A stretch of DNA of 64,000 bases from JBCCTX01 sp965263105 (GTDB lineage: Bacteria; Bacteroidota; Bacteroidia; J057): NCBI GenBank assembly GCA_965263105.1, contig CBDHGL010000006.1:434001-498000 (forward strand), in the 5' to 3' direction. Shown here piece by piece: positions 45,587 through 54,900 of this stretch (positions within the stretch are counted from its first letter, which is position 1; each line of letters begins with the position of its first letter). The translations under genes and the position numbers were made by a program. Below the pieces are notes generated by a model. The model worked only from the letters and a program-made list of their open reading frames with translations. It was not told where the DNA came from and did not search any database.

Positions 45587-46527
45587 ATATTGAAGCCTAC
45601 ATAGCATCAGGGATATTGGAGCTCTACGTAGCTGGCCTACTCACCGAAGAGGAGGTTAAGGAGGTACAACGCATATCTGAAGAGCATCCTGAGGTGGGTA
45701 CAGAAATTCGACAGATTGAAGAGGCTTTGGAAAGCTATGCAGAACATACCACGGATAGTATCCCTCAATCGGATATTTTGAAGGGAGTCATGCAAAAATT
45801 GGAAGAAGATAGCCCTCGCAAGCTTCAAACCAATGGCCTTCATGAGCCCCCGGTCATCGAGGCACCTAAAAGCATAAAATCTAGCACCCGAGTGCCTAAA
45901 AATACCCGCCCCCCTAAAGATAATGGAGAAGAACTACAAGATTCTGATCTTTCTCCAGAGGAAGAGGAGTTTTTCTTTGGAGAGAAACTAACTCCATCCC
46001 AAGGCCCAGAGAAGAGTTTTTTGAGCCGGAACTTCTATCCCATTGCTGCTACCATCTTATTATTGGCGAGTATGGTACTCAATTTCTTTTTATACCAACG
46101 ACATGAAAATCTATCAAAGGTAGTAAGTACCTTGATGCGGGAATACCATGAACTTAAAGCTGATACCCGCCAAAAAGATGTGCGTCTCGCAGTATATGAA
46201 GACAAGACCTATAAAAGGGCCCTAATGGCAGGTACAGAAAGGGCGGAAGACGCTTCTGCTACTGTGTATTGGAGTGCCGAGTCAAATGAAGTTTTTATTA
46301 AAATCCACTCCATCCCTACTCCGGCGGAAGGACTACAGTATCAGCTTTGGGCCCTACAAGATGGAGTTCCTGTCAATGCAGGCATATTAGCTAGTAACAA
46401 CGAATTACAAAAAGTTCTATCCATATCTGGAGAAGCCCAGGCTTTTGCCATTACCCTCGAGCCACGGGGTGGTCGGGAAACGCCAACTCTGGAGCAACTC
46501 TATCTCCAGGGAAGTGTAGGGAGCTAA
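45583..46527 (+). CDS. Membrane anti-sigma factor, RskA/anti-sigma-K type
   Basis: 314 residues starting at TTG 45583, whose last bases overlap the sigma-factor stop (TTGA). The N-terminal cytoplasmic helices (IEAYIASGILELYVAGLLTE, EVQRISEEHPEV) form the anti-sigma domain; no zinc-binding HxxxCxxC is present. A Pro/Lys-rich linker leads to one TM segment (about 148-170, FYPIAATILLLASMVLNFF). The extracytoplasmic part has the RskA C-terminal pattern: VYWSAESNEVFIKIHSIP, LQYQLWALQDGVPVNAGI and FAITLEPRGGRETPT. It holds the sigma factor at the membrane until an envelope signal triggers release, as known for the SigK/RskA pair. Confidence 0.9.
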   Translation: MNIEAYIASGILELYVAGLLTEEEVKEVQRISEEHPEVGTEIRQIEEALESYAEHTTDSIPQSDILKGVMQKLEEDSPRKLQTNGLHEPPVIEAPKSIKSSTRVPKNTRPPKDNGEELQDSDLSPEEEEFFFGEKLTPSQGPEKSFLSRNFYPIAATILLLASMVLNFFLYQRHENLSKVVSTLMREYHELKADTRQKDVRLAVYEDKTYKRALMAGTERAEDASATVYWSAESNEVFIKIHSIPTPAEGLQYQLWALQDGVPVNAGILASNNELQKVLSISGEAQAFAITLEPRGGRETPTLEQLYLQGSVGS

Positions 46528-46539
46528 TTCCTCCGAAAT

Positions 46540-47256
46540 TCAATTGTATTTCCTCAATTGTTTAAGTACTACCTGGAAATTTTTGGGAAGGGGGGCTTCT
46601 AAAGCTAACGGGTCTTCTGAATGAGGATGATGAAAGTTGATGCCTTTGGCATGCAAGAGAAACCCATGATTTATGGGACGCTCTTCCTTTCTACCACTCG
46701 GTTTATAGTTCCGCTTCATCTGAGATAGAAATAAATCTTCTCCCCCATATAATTTATCTCCTACAATAGGACTCCTAATGGCAGCCAAGTGTACGCGTAT
46801 TTGGTGGGTGCGACCTGTTACCGGTTCGCACTCCAATACAGTATGGCTACGAAAGTACTCCACGCTGTTTATGATGGTTAGCGCCTTCTTTCCCTCTTGC
46901 ATATCTACGTGTACACGCTTATTGGTAGAAACAAGAAGGGGTAGATCAATTTCATATTGCTCAAAATTCTGGACTCCCGAAACCAGGGTCTGGTATCGTT
47001 TTTTGACTTTTCGATGCTGAAATTGTATAGAAATGCTTCTATAGGCTTCCATAGACTTGGCCATAAGTAGCACTCCAGAAGTCATCTTATCAATACGGTG
47101 ACATAAGTGCAGATCCGCAAAATAGGCTTTGCCCATATCTTGGAGGCTTTTGGCCTCCTTGTCTGCCAGACTGGATAAGCCTACTGGCTTATTCACGGCC
47201 ATTATATAGTCATCTTCATATAGGATCAGGTCCTCAAAAACAATTTTTTTCGCCAT
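46540..47256 (-). CDS. RluA family pseudouridine synthase
   Basis: 238 residues. The catalytic motif HRIDKMTSGVLLMAK (Asp near residue 56) is a variant of the usual HRLDxxTSG. Other family marks: ILYEDDYIMAVNKPVG, VTGRTHQIRVHLA and HGFLLHAKGINFHHP. It isomerises specific uridines in rRNA or tRNA. The protein has no S4 domain at its N-terminus, so it is the short form. It is convergent with the anti-sigma gene (12 nt apart). Confidence 0.9.
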   Translation of the reverse strand: MAKKIVFEDLILYEDDYIMAVNKPVGLSSLADKEAKSLQDMGKAYFADLHLCHRIDKMTSGVLLMAKSMEAYRSISIQFQHRKVKKRYQTLVSGVQNFEQYEIDLPLLVSTNKRVHVDMQEGKKALTIINSVEYFRSHTVLECEPVTGRTHQIRVHLAAIRSPIVGDKLYGGEDLFLSQMKRNYKPSGRKEERPINHGFLLHAKGINFHHPHSEDPLALEAPLPKNFQVVLKQLRKYN

Positions 47257-47382
47257 TCGGTCTTTCCCTTAATTCTATCTCGTCTCACGGATTCCCAAGG
47301 CTGTTCCCTCTCTCCTCTTTGCCTTATGCGATACTACAAAGGGGAGGTCTGGTTTCCAATTTTTCCCTACCTTCCAGATAAA

Positions 47383-48492
47383 ATGAAAGAACATGTGATG
47401 GTAGCTCCCTTGGATTGGGGACTCGGCCACGCCACCAGATGTATTCCCTTAATTGACCATTTACGGGAACGGGGGCTGCAGGTTTATCTGGGAGGAGCAG
47501 GAGATAGCTTGAAGCTCCTCAAAGAGGCTTATCCACAACTTCCTTTTTTGGAGTTACCTGCTTATAAGGTTTCTTATTCCTACAATTCTCGACAAACCCG
47601 CAAAATTGGCCAGCAAGTCCCTCGACTTCTTCGAGTTATTCGACAGGAACACCGCACCCTCAAAAAATGGATGAAAACTCACCCCCTCTCAGGGATAATC
47701 TCAGATAATCGATATGGATGTTGGCAGCCAGAGCTCCCCTCCGTTTTCCTCTGCCACCAACTCAGCCCCCAACTCCCTCAGTCCTTATCCTTTTTTCAGT
47801 ATCCCCTTTCCCGTCTTCACCTGCGTTTTGCAGGGAACTTTCAAGAAATATGGATCCCCGATTTTCCGGGAGAGGCTTCTCTATCTGGGAAAATGTCTCG
47901 ACCAGTTAAAGACCTTCCCCACATGTGTCACCTGGGCCCACTTTCCAGGTTCTATGGCTATGCCCCCCCTAACCATGATATTTCTATGGCTTCCTTATCG
48001 GGAAAAAAACCCTATCTCTTAGCCGTTTTATCCGGTCCAGAGCCTCAGAGGAGCCTCCTTGAAGAAATGATAAGGATACAAGCACAATCCCTCGATAAAC
48101 CTTGCTGGATAATACAGGGAAAATGGGAGTCATCTTCTGTCCAGACTAAGGGTAATTGCACCCTAATTCCTCATATGCACCAGCATGATTTATACCTTGC
48201 CCTCCAACAAGCGGAGTGGGTCCTTTCTCGTTCTGGCTACAGCAGCCTGATGGATTTTTCAGCTTTGGGGCTCAAAAAAGTTATCCTGGTACCCACCCCT
48301 GGGCAGACCGAACAAGAATACCTGGCACACAGGATGAAACAAAAAAACCTGGCTCATATTGCCTTACAATCGAGATTGAAGCTCAGGGAAATTTTAGCAG
48401 ATCCTCCCCTTGTAAAAGGTTTTGAAACTTCCGAGAAATCCCCTTCTTTTATGTCTGTAGTTGATGAATGGTTATGCCGCAGATCCAAATAG
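47383..48492 (+). CDS. MurG-like GT-B glycosyltransferase
   Basis: 369 residues from ATG 47383 (MKEHVMVAPLDWGLGHATR); an upstream in-frame ATG at 47326 adds an unrelated 19 residues. The N-terminal domain has the GT-B pattern VAPLDWGLGHATRCIPLIDHL, where the GLGHATR loop corresponds to the GGTGGH-type loop of MurG. The C-terminal donor domain has LLAVLSGPEPQRSLLEEM, LIPHMHQHDLYLALQQAEW and SRSGYSSLMDFSALGLKKVIL with PTPGQTEQEYLA, which matches the nucleotide-sugar site. It probably transfers a sugar in envelope or lipid glycosylation; donor and acceptor are unknown. It overlaps the start of the next gene by about 25 bp. Confidence 0.83.
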   Translation: MKEHVMVAPLDWGLGHATRCIPLIDHLRERGLQVYLGGAGDSLKLLKEAYPQLPFLELPAYKVSYSYNSRQTRKIGQQVPRLLRVIRQEHRTLKKWMKTHPLSGIISDNRYGCWQPELPSVFLCHQLSPQLPQSLSFFQYPLSRLHLRFAGNFQEIWIPDFPGEASLSGKMSRPVKDLPHMCHLGPLSRFYGYAPPNHDISMASLSGKKPYLLAVLSGPEPQRSLLEEMIRIQAQSLDKPCWIIQGKWESSSVQTKGNCTLIPHMHQHDLYLALQQAEWVLSRSGYSSLMDFSALGLKKVILVPTPGQTEQEYLAHRMKQKNLAHIALQSRLKLREILADPPLVKGFETSEKSPSFMSVVDEWLCRRSK

Positions 48493-49199
48493 ACGATATA
48501 GAAATACCCCTGATGATGGAGCGTTCCCAAGGAAGGCGCATACGCTTACGAGTCCATCCGGAATCTCTCGCTTTAGTCGTCAGGACCCCCAATGGCAAAT
48601 TATCCCGAGAAGCAAAAGCCTTTATAGAGCAAAAGGAGAAATGGATCCTCAAAACCTACCTGAGGCTTTCTGAAATGGACCAAAAAAAACAGGCTTTCTG
48701 GGAAATGCTCCGCTCAGGGGAAATGCTCTATCTGGGGGAAAAACATCGAATTCGGGTTTTCTACAAATCAGCCTTCCAAGCTCAGGTAAAAGAGGGAGAA
48801 ATTCACCTGGGAATCCGCAAAAGCGGAAACGAAAAAGTCCATGTGTCACATATTAAAAAGATGCTGCGCCTCCTGGCCAAGGAGTATCTCGTCAGCCGGA
48901 CCCAGGACTTGGCCGAAAAAACAGACTCAGAGCTGAACAAGATTTTTGTCAAAGACCAAAAGACCAAATGGGGAAGTTGTAGTGGCAAGCGCAACGTGAA
49001 CCTGAACTGGCATTTGATTCTGCTCCCTCCCCCCCTGGTAGATTACCTGATCATACACGAGCTCATGCATCTACGAGAAATGAACCACAGCCCCGCCTTT
49101 TGGCAATGGGTGGGGACCTACTATCCGGCATACAAACAAGCCCAAAAAGCGCTTCACGGATATGACTGGGTGATAGGGGTCTTGGATAGGCCGAGGTAG
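48468..49199 (+). CDS. YgjP-like (DUF45) zinc metalloprotease
   Basis: 243 residues, with an alternative ATG at 48474. The C-terminal half carries TKWGSCSGKRNVNLNWHL and the zinc motif HELMHLREMNHSPAFW (His197, Glu198, His201 and a third His at about 207) characteristic of the YgjP/WTM family. The N-terminal half (SQGRRIRLRVHPESLALVVR) is the family's beta domain. There is no signal or TM, so it is cytoplasmic. Known members are housekeeping proteins of uncertain substrate, sometimes near restriction genes. It overlaps the preceding glycosyltransferase, so the two are co-transcribed. Confidence 0.9.
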   Translation: MVMPQIQIDDIEIPLMMERSQGRRIRLRVHPESLALVVRTPNGKLSREAKAFIEQKEKWILKTYLRLSEMDQKKQAFWEMLRSGEMLYLGEKHRIRVFYKSAFQAQVKEGEIHLGIRKSGNEKVHVSHIKKMLRLLAKEYLVSRTQDLAEKTDSELNKIFVKDQKTKWGSCSGKRNVNLNWHLILLPPPLVDYLIIHELMHLREMNHSPAFWQWVGTYYPAYKQAQKALHGYDWVIGVLDRPR

Positions 49200-49211
49200 G
49201 GGCGGTTTATT

Positions 49212-49332
49212 GGTCGTTAGTCCAAAGAAAAAGAGCGAGGGGAGAGGAGTAAGGGTTTAGGTAAAAAAAATTCACCCAACTCTCACCTAACTGCTCGCCC
49301 CTCTTTCCTATTCAAGCTGCGGACTATCTAAC
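49212..49332. repeat. Heptad-bounded hairpin-rich repeat element (copy c)
   Basis: Left edge GGTCGTT / AGTCCAA; right edge GGACTAT / CTAAC at 49321-49332. The body again pairs a purine-rich strand (agcgaggggagaggagtaa) with a pyrimidine-rich strand (ctgctcgcccctctttcc), separated by an A-rich loop. Length about 121 bp, close to copy a (131 bp), and with similar body sequence (GAGAGGAGT.AGG in both). Confidence 0.6.
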
Positions 49333-49352
49333 TTTTCCCTATCTTATATCCC

Positions 49353-50465
49353 ATGACTACTAGCTTGCTCAAACAAAACCGCCTGGTTTCGCTGGACCTC
49401 TTTCGTGGCCTGACCATGTTCTTACTGCTGGCCGAGGGATCAGGCCTTTATGAAGCGCTTTCAGAATTATTCCAAGAAGGAAGTATAGGGGCCCAAGTTA
49501 TGAAGCAGTTTCACCATCACCCCTGGCATGGCCTTCGCTTTTGGGATTTAATCCAGCCATTCTTCATGTTCATAGTAGGGGTCGCTATGTGGTTTTCAGT
49601 AAATAAACGACTCCGAGAAGGTACGAGAGCTCAGGTCAATACCCACATTCTGCGAAGATGCCTGATCTTATTGGCTTTGGGTGTCACCTTACATATTGGA
49701 TACAATCAACAGTTGGTGTGGGAACTCTGGAATGTCCTTTCTCAACTATCGGTTACCATCCTGATTGCCTACCTCGTTATGAGATTTTCCTACCGCGATC
49801 AATTGTTGTTTTCTCTGGGGCTACTGCTATTGACAGAAATTCTCTACCGATATACGGGCATCGAAGGCTATGATCAGGCCTTTGTCAAGGACCACAATTT
49901 TGGCTCCTATATGGATATGATCCTCATGGGGAAAATCAATCCCGGTGGGGGATGGGTGGCTATCAATTGTATTCCAACGGCGGCTCATACGATCTGGGGC
50001 GTGTTGTGCGGGAAGCTTTTATCGGAAAAATGGTCTCACAGGGAAAAGATTCGCTACCTGCTCATAGGGGGAATCACGGGGTTGGTATTGGGGTATGGGC
50101 TGGATTTGAGTGGGATAAGCCCCATCATCAAACGCATTTGTACCTCTTCCTTTGTCCTGGCTTCCGGTGGCTGGGCACTCTTGGGACTGACCTTGTTTTA
50201 TTGGATTTGGGATGTCAAAAGTTTACACAAAGGATTTCCCCTTTTCATTATCGTGGGAATGAACTCGATTTTTGTTTATGTATTCATGGAAACGATTGGA
50301 AAACAGTGGTTTAATCCTTTTTTCAAGATCTTCTTTCGCGACAGTATAGGTACATGGGGAATCGAGGAGGTCTGGGTCAACTTATTTTCAGCCGTGTTGA
50401 GCCTAGCCTTTGTCTGGTATTTGGCCTGGTGGCTGAATAAAAGGAAGATCTTTATCAAGGTGTGA
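49353..50465 (+). CDS. DUF5009/COG4299 acyltransferase-like membrane protein
   Basis: 370 residues with about ten hydrophobic helices. The start matches the heparan-alpha-glucosaminide N-acetyltransferase-like family: RLVSLDLFRGLTMFLLLAEG, then HHPWHGLRFWDLIQPFFMFIVG. Later blocks include INPGGGWVAINCIPTAAHTI, WGVLCGKLL, and a C-terminal helix with VGMNSIFVYVFMETI. By homology it may move an acetyl group across the membrane onto an extracytoplasmic amino sugar; the eukaryotic relative is HGSNAT. The conserved His of that enzyme may correspond to one in HHHPWHG. Monocistronic, starting 20 nt after repeat copy c. Confidence 0.83.
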   Translation: MTTSLLKQNRLVSLDLFRGLTMFLLLAEGSGLYEALSELFQEGSIGAQVMKQFHHHPWHGLRFWDLIQPFFMFIVGVAMWFSVNKRLREGTRAQVNTHILRRCLILLALGVTLHIGYNQQLVWELWNVLSQLSVTILIAYLVMRFSYRDQLLFSLGLLLLTEILYRYTGIEGYDQAFVKDHNFGSYMDMILMGKINPGGGWVAINCIPTAAHTIWGVLCGKLLSEKWSHREKIRYLLIGGITGLVLGYGLDLSGISPIIKRICTSSFVLASGGWALLGLTLFYWIWDVKSLHKGFPLFIIVGMNSIFVYVFMETIGKQWFNPFFKIFFRDSIGTWGIEEVWVNLFSAVLSLAFVWYLAWWLNKRKIFIKV

Positions 50466-50494
50466 TCAATAATTTTCCTCCCATTGGTACCTAC

Positions 50495-50523
50495 AGACTA
50501 CCCACCACCGACTACGGACTATT
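50495..50523. repeat. Short heptad-periodic repeat (copy d)
   Basis: Four consecutive 7-bp units AGACTAC / CCACCAC / CGACTAC / GGACTAT followed by T, between the DUF5009 and dodecin genes. No hairpin body is seen, so it may be a solo arm of the larger elements. Confidence 0.55.
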
Positions 50524-50626
50524 CTCCCTTCTTTTGCTTTTGTATTAATAAATCATTAAGCTAAGGTTAATTATTCTTCACCTTTCTGGGTGAACACCTT
50601 CATTTATAACCATTAATAAGAACATT

Positions 50627-50827
50627 ATGGCCGTTATCAAGGTAATTGAGATCATGTGTAACTCCAAGAAAAGTTGGGAGGATGCCGTTGCAAATGGGGT
50701 CAAGAAGGCTTCGGAATCTATTAACGATATCCGTTCTGCTTCTGTCCAGCACCAAAGTGTGGTGGTCGATAAGGGGAAAGTCAAAGAATACCGCGTAAAT
50801 CTCAAAGTTTCCTTCGAGGTGAAGTAA
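50627..50827 (+). CDS. Dodecin (flavin-binding dodecamer)
   Basis: 66 residues, typical dodecin length. Sequence blocks: VIKVIEIMCNSKKSWEDAVA, SINDIRSASVQHQ and VKEYRVNLKVSFEVK. The Trp in KSWEDAV is the flavin-stacking residue, and the alpha/beta pattern fits the dodecin fold. It stores or buffers riboflavin/FMN as a spherical dodecamer in the cytoplasm. The ATG at 50627 is preceded by an A/T-rich leader with a short TTCACC...GGTGAA hairpin. Confidence 0.93.
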   Translation: MAVIKVIEIMCNSKKSWEDAVANGVKKASESINDIRSASVQHQSVVVDKGKVKEYRVNLKVSFEVK

Positions 50828-50834
50828 AAAATAG

Positions 50835-50870
50835 GAGGTCCCACTTCCGGCCTAGCCAGTGTGGGACCTC
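50835..50870. terminator. Bidirectional terminator between dodecin and outer-membrane protein gene
   Basis: Perfect 10-bp stem (50835-50844 with 50861-50870, GAGGTCCCAC/GTGGGACCTC) with a 16-nt loop. A T-tract (TATTTTTTAC) follows on the minus strand. The plus-strand side ends in AACCTTTCCC. It serves two convergent genes. Confidence 0.7.
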
Positions 50871-50956
50871 AACCTTTCCCTTTCCGTATTTAAGACGGAA
50901 CAAATGGGATTATTCCTTTTGATGCGACAAAATAGTTCCGTGTGAGTAGAACCTTC

Positions 50957-51793
50957 TTAATTTGAAGAAGAACTTTTCGTAGTCACCAATTTTCCTCCAA
51001 TACTATAACCTATAGCTAATTGGACAGTATTCACTGGAAGTCTGTTCCTTGCATATCGGGCCTGCCTGTATATATATCGAAGTTCCAGATGCCAGGGCGA
51101 GCCAAAATAATAGGAGGCTTTTAGGATTCCGAGTCCTTCAACGGTTTCGTAGCCATTATCTGCTAAATCATTTAACGATTCTCCATTTTCGGTTACTCCT
51201 GTTAGCACGCTAAAACCTGCACCAGCTCCAACCGAAAGGTTTTTATCAAAATTGTATTTGATAGTTGAGGGAAAAACTTCAAAATAAGTCAAGGAAAAGT
51301 TCGTCTGGAACCTATCAAATTCCATTCTTGAGAATACTATCTCAGGTTCATAGTAAAAGCGTCTTTGTTGTATGAAGACAAATTCTTCATCGGGCTGGGG
51401 AATGTCATTATATGGAGGAGGTAGGTTTCCGATAAAGTCTTGTAGAGGTGTCAGAGATAAGGGCCGCCTATTCAAACTGATACTTACAAAAAAATTATTT
51501 CCAAGGGTTCCCCCAAAGTCTTGTTCTGCCACCCCTAATTCTCTATTTAATCCAGCCTTGATGGTAAAAGACTGTTGGGAGTTTTTAATCAGGCTAATAT
51601 CCTCTACGGGAAAAAAAGGAATTGCTTCTTGTGGAGGAATAATCTGGGCAGAACGGACACTTCGGGCTCCACTCTTTCCGGATACTCCATTCTCATCAAC
51701 ATTGGGGGGCCAATATTGCGCATCTACTTGTTGACATAAAAAAATAAAAATTCCTAACAATAAGTAGGAAGGAAGGGATATAATTAACTTCAT
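50957..51793 (-). CDS. Outer-membrane beta-barrel-like protein
   Basis: 278 residues from the ATG at 51793, which gives a signal peptide (MKLIISLPSYLLLGIFIFLC, cleavage near VDAQ); an upstream in-frame start at 51895 adds a non-signal stretch. Mature sequence has alternating strand patterns with aromatic ends: SFTIKAGLNRELGVAEQDFG, NNFFVSISLNRRPLSL, FVFIQQRRFYYEPEIVFSR, FSLTYFEVFPSTIKYNFDK and LRYIYRQARYARNRL. It ends QLAIGYSIGGKLVTT. I recognise no named family; outer-membrane barrel is the best structural guess. It is divergent from the CHAT gene, with about 155 bp between the starts. Confidence 0.72.
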   Translation of the reverse strand: MKLIISLPSYLLLGIFIFLCQQVDAQYWPPNVDENGVSGKSGARSVRSAQIIPPQEAIPFFPVEDISLIKNSQQSFTIKAGLNRELGVAEQDFGGTLGNNFFVSISLNRRPLSLTPLQDFIGNLPPPYNDIPQPDEEFVFIQQRRFYYEPEIVFSRMEFDRFQTNFSLTYFEVFPSTIKYNFDKNLSVGAGAGFSVLTGVTENGESLNDLADNGYETVEGLGILKASYYFGSPWHLELRYIYRQARYARNRLPVNTVQLAIGYSIGGKLVTTKSSSSN

Positions 51794-51948
51794 AGTGAAT
51801 GGGTTATAAGAATTGTAGGGCTCTAAATATAAATTTATTACGGATTTTCGGCAAAGATTAAATTTTCCTAGCTTTAAATGGAACTTTCTATACATTTGAC
51901 GCCTTTCTAAGTGATATTTCCACTTTAGAAGCGCATTTTAAAATAAAT

Positions 51949-54900
51949 ATGCGAAGCCTTTCCATATATAGTCTGGGTTTGATATCCCTGGTCTTCTTTG
52001 TTAATTGTGGTTCAGACTCAAGCTCTCCCTTAGTGAGCCAGGCTGTAGGCTCAGATATTGATTCTACAGATTGTACAGCCCTATTTGAAGCAGGAATTAT
52101 TCAAAAAGCCGCACCTTGTTTTGAAAGGAGTCTGACTGCCATGTCTCCTGACTCCTCCTCTTATATTTCTGACGCAGTTAATTTAAGCGACTGCTATTTA
52201 TTAATGAGGAAGGCAGGACAAGCATTAGCCACACTCCGAAACGTGGACTCTTTATTCAAAGAAGTACCTTTAAATTCCTTAAATAAGGCCGAATATACTC
52301 GCTTCAAGCATATCCTGGCAAATTCTCTAACTTCAGAAGGATTTACAACTTACAAACAAAGAAATTACGAACGCTCACAAAGGCATTATGATAGTGCCAT
52401 GCACGTTTTTCAAGAAGTAATCAATTTATATGAAGGTGGGCCTGGGGACTCTACAAACCACATAGGTCTGGTAAAAACCTGGAGAGACCTTAGCATACAC
52501 TATTCCTACCGAGGCCTGGTCGATAAGTCCATCAATTTCTCCAAAAATGCCTTAGAAAAATTACGGCAAAATAATATAGTGGATGTACCCATTGAAGGTT
52601 TCCTCCTTAGATTACTGGCCTATGTTTATGAATATGATGTTGAATGGGACTCATCTAGAATCTATATAGAGGAACGGATAGATTTCATGCTTTCTCGCTC
52701 CCCTGGTGATACTACTGCTGGTATAATTAGTGATTTCACCTTCCTAACTAAGTGCTTTATCAATGAACATCAATACGATTCCGCGCTGGTCTACTCGGAT
52801 ATAGTTGAAAGGTGGCTGGTGCATCATCCAAAGAATGATTCCCCAGTCCTGAGGTACTTATGGTTATTAAATTTAGGTAAGATCTATCAAGGCTATGGAG
52901 ATTATCCCCGAGCTCTGAGTGCTTTTAATCAAGCCCTACAGAAAGCTGTTAGCTACAGAAGCCCTAATCACGAGGCCATCGCCTGGGGGCAAGTCAGTCC
53001 CTTGAACCTGATTATGGGAAAAGATCGAGAAGCCTTAGAAGCTGCCATAAAGGTTTTATCTGTGCATGATGTAAAATCAACACTCCCCGACACCCAGCAA
53101 CAACTGATTGAGGCTTTTCTAAATAAAAGTGAAGCCCAATTAAATTTGGGCCAAATGGCATTTGCTCAGCTAAACTTGGATAGTGCCCAATGGATGCTAG
53201 ATAATATGACTCATACCTCCAGGGTGACTGAAAAATATCTTGGTAAGATATATGCGACTAGAGGGAAACTATTAAAGGAGCAAGGTAACTTCATTGACTC
53301 AGAGATTTCCTCAAATAAGGCGATTAATCATTACCAAAAACTTTTTGGAGCTAAGTATGAAGGGATTGGTGAGGCTTATATTAACCTCAGTCGTCAAGCC
53401 TGGCAACAAAAGAAACTGAATCTCGCATGGAATTACGCTCAAGATGCCTTATCTGCAGTTGTTATTACTCCAGTTACCCCCAATATTTCAAAAGAACTCT
53501 CTGTTCAAGGGGATTTAGTCCTATCCTATTCCGTACTAGCGCAGGCTTATGACCTAGCTGCTAAGGTATTAATCGAAAGGTATTCTCGACGGGGTGAAAT
53601 TTCTTTGTTATACCAGGCATTGGATCAATACCGAAAGGCAGACCAATATTTGAGTTCCAATATGTCTCAACTTGCCACGGAAAGCTCCATCCTTGCCTTT
53701 CGAAATTCCTGGTATTTTTTATATGAAGAAGCCATACAGACTTCCATAAAATTGTGGAAACTTGATCCTAGCTCACATGCCTTGGATTCGGCTTACCAAT
53801 ATGCCGAGAAAAGTAAGGCTCACGTCCTGCGACAGAGTCAACAAGATTTCCTCGCAAAATCAGAAGCCGGACTTAATTCTACTTCTTGGGAACAAGAGCG
53901 TAAGCTAAAACAAGATTTAGCTTTTGCCAGAACAGCCTTAATAAATGCCAGTTCCGAGGACTTACCAGAACTGGATAAACGACTATATCAGGCAAGAGAA
54001 GCTTATATTGCCTATGTCAAAGAGTTGGAAGAACAGTATCCCAAATATTATGAATTAAAATACAAACTACCCATTTCCTCGATACCCCAAGTCCAAACAA
54101 CCTTGTCCCCTGATCAGGTATTCATTCAGTATTTTGATGGGGAGACCACCCTTTATCAATTTGTAATAACATCTGATTCTAGCTGGGTTCAAACTCTCCC
54201 CAAAACCAATGAACTTGTCCTTGCTGTAGATTCTCTTCAACAGATAATTTCTGTTAATCCCAAAGAAGGTATTGGATTTGATTTAGCCTGGGACCTCTAT
54301 AGAAATTATGGATATCGGGTGTACGAGGAATTGTACCAAGAACTTATGGGAGATCTGAAGGAAAAAAAAGAGGTAAAAATTGTTCCTGATGGAATACTGA
54401 TGAAAGTTCCCACCAGTGCTCTACTTACTCAAGCCAACTTTGAAGACCCACTTGATCCTCCCTATTTCCTAAATGATGTCACAATAAGCTATGATTTTTC
54501 GGGGACCACCCATGTCTCCGGGGCAAGAAAGACACATGCACAAAATGGCCCCCTTAAGATCCTTGGAGTAACACCCGATTTTTCTGAGGTTGAACTCGTT
54601 AACCTCGATCGAACTACCGAAGGGTTAAGAAAAATTAAAAAGCGAGTTTCTGGTAAATTTCTGGAAGAGAGAATGGCTACAAAAGCCAATGTATTGAAGC
54701 ACATCCAAGAGTATGGTATTCTTTATTTTGCTACCCATGCCCAAATGGATACCACTTCTCCCCTCTTCTCCAATTTGGCTTTTACCCCAGAAAAACCTCC
54801 CATGGATAAGGAACGGGATTTCTTATATGCATATGAGCTGTATAATTATTCCTTAAAGGCCCACCTTACGATCTTGGGGGCATGTGAAACGGGTGTTGGG

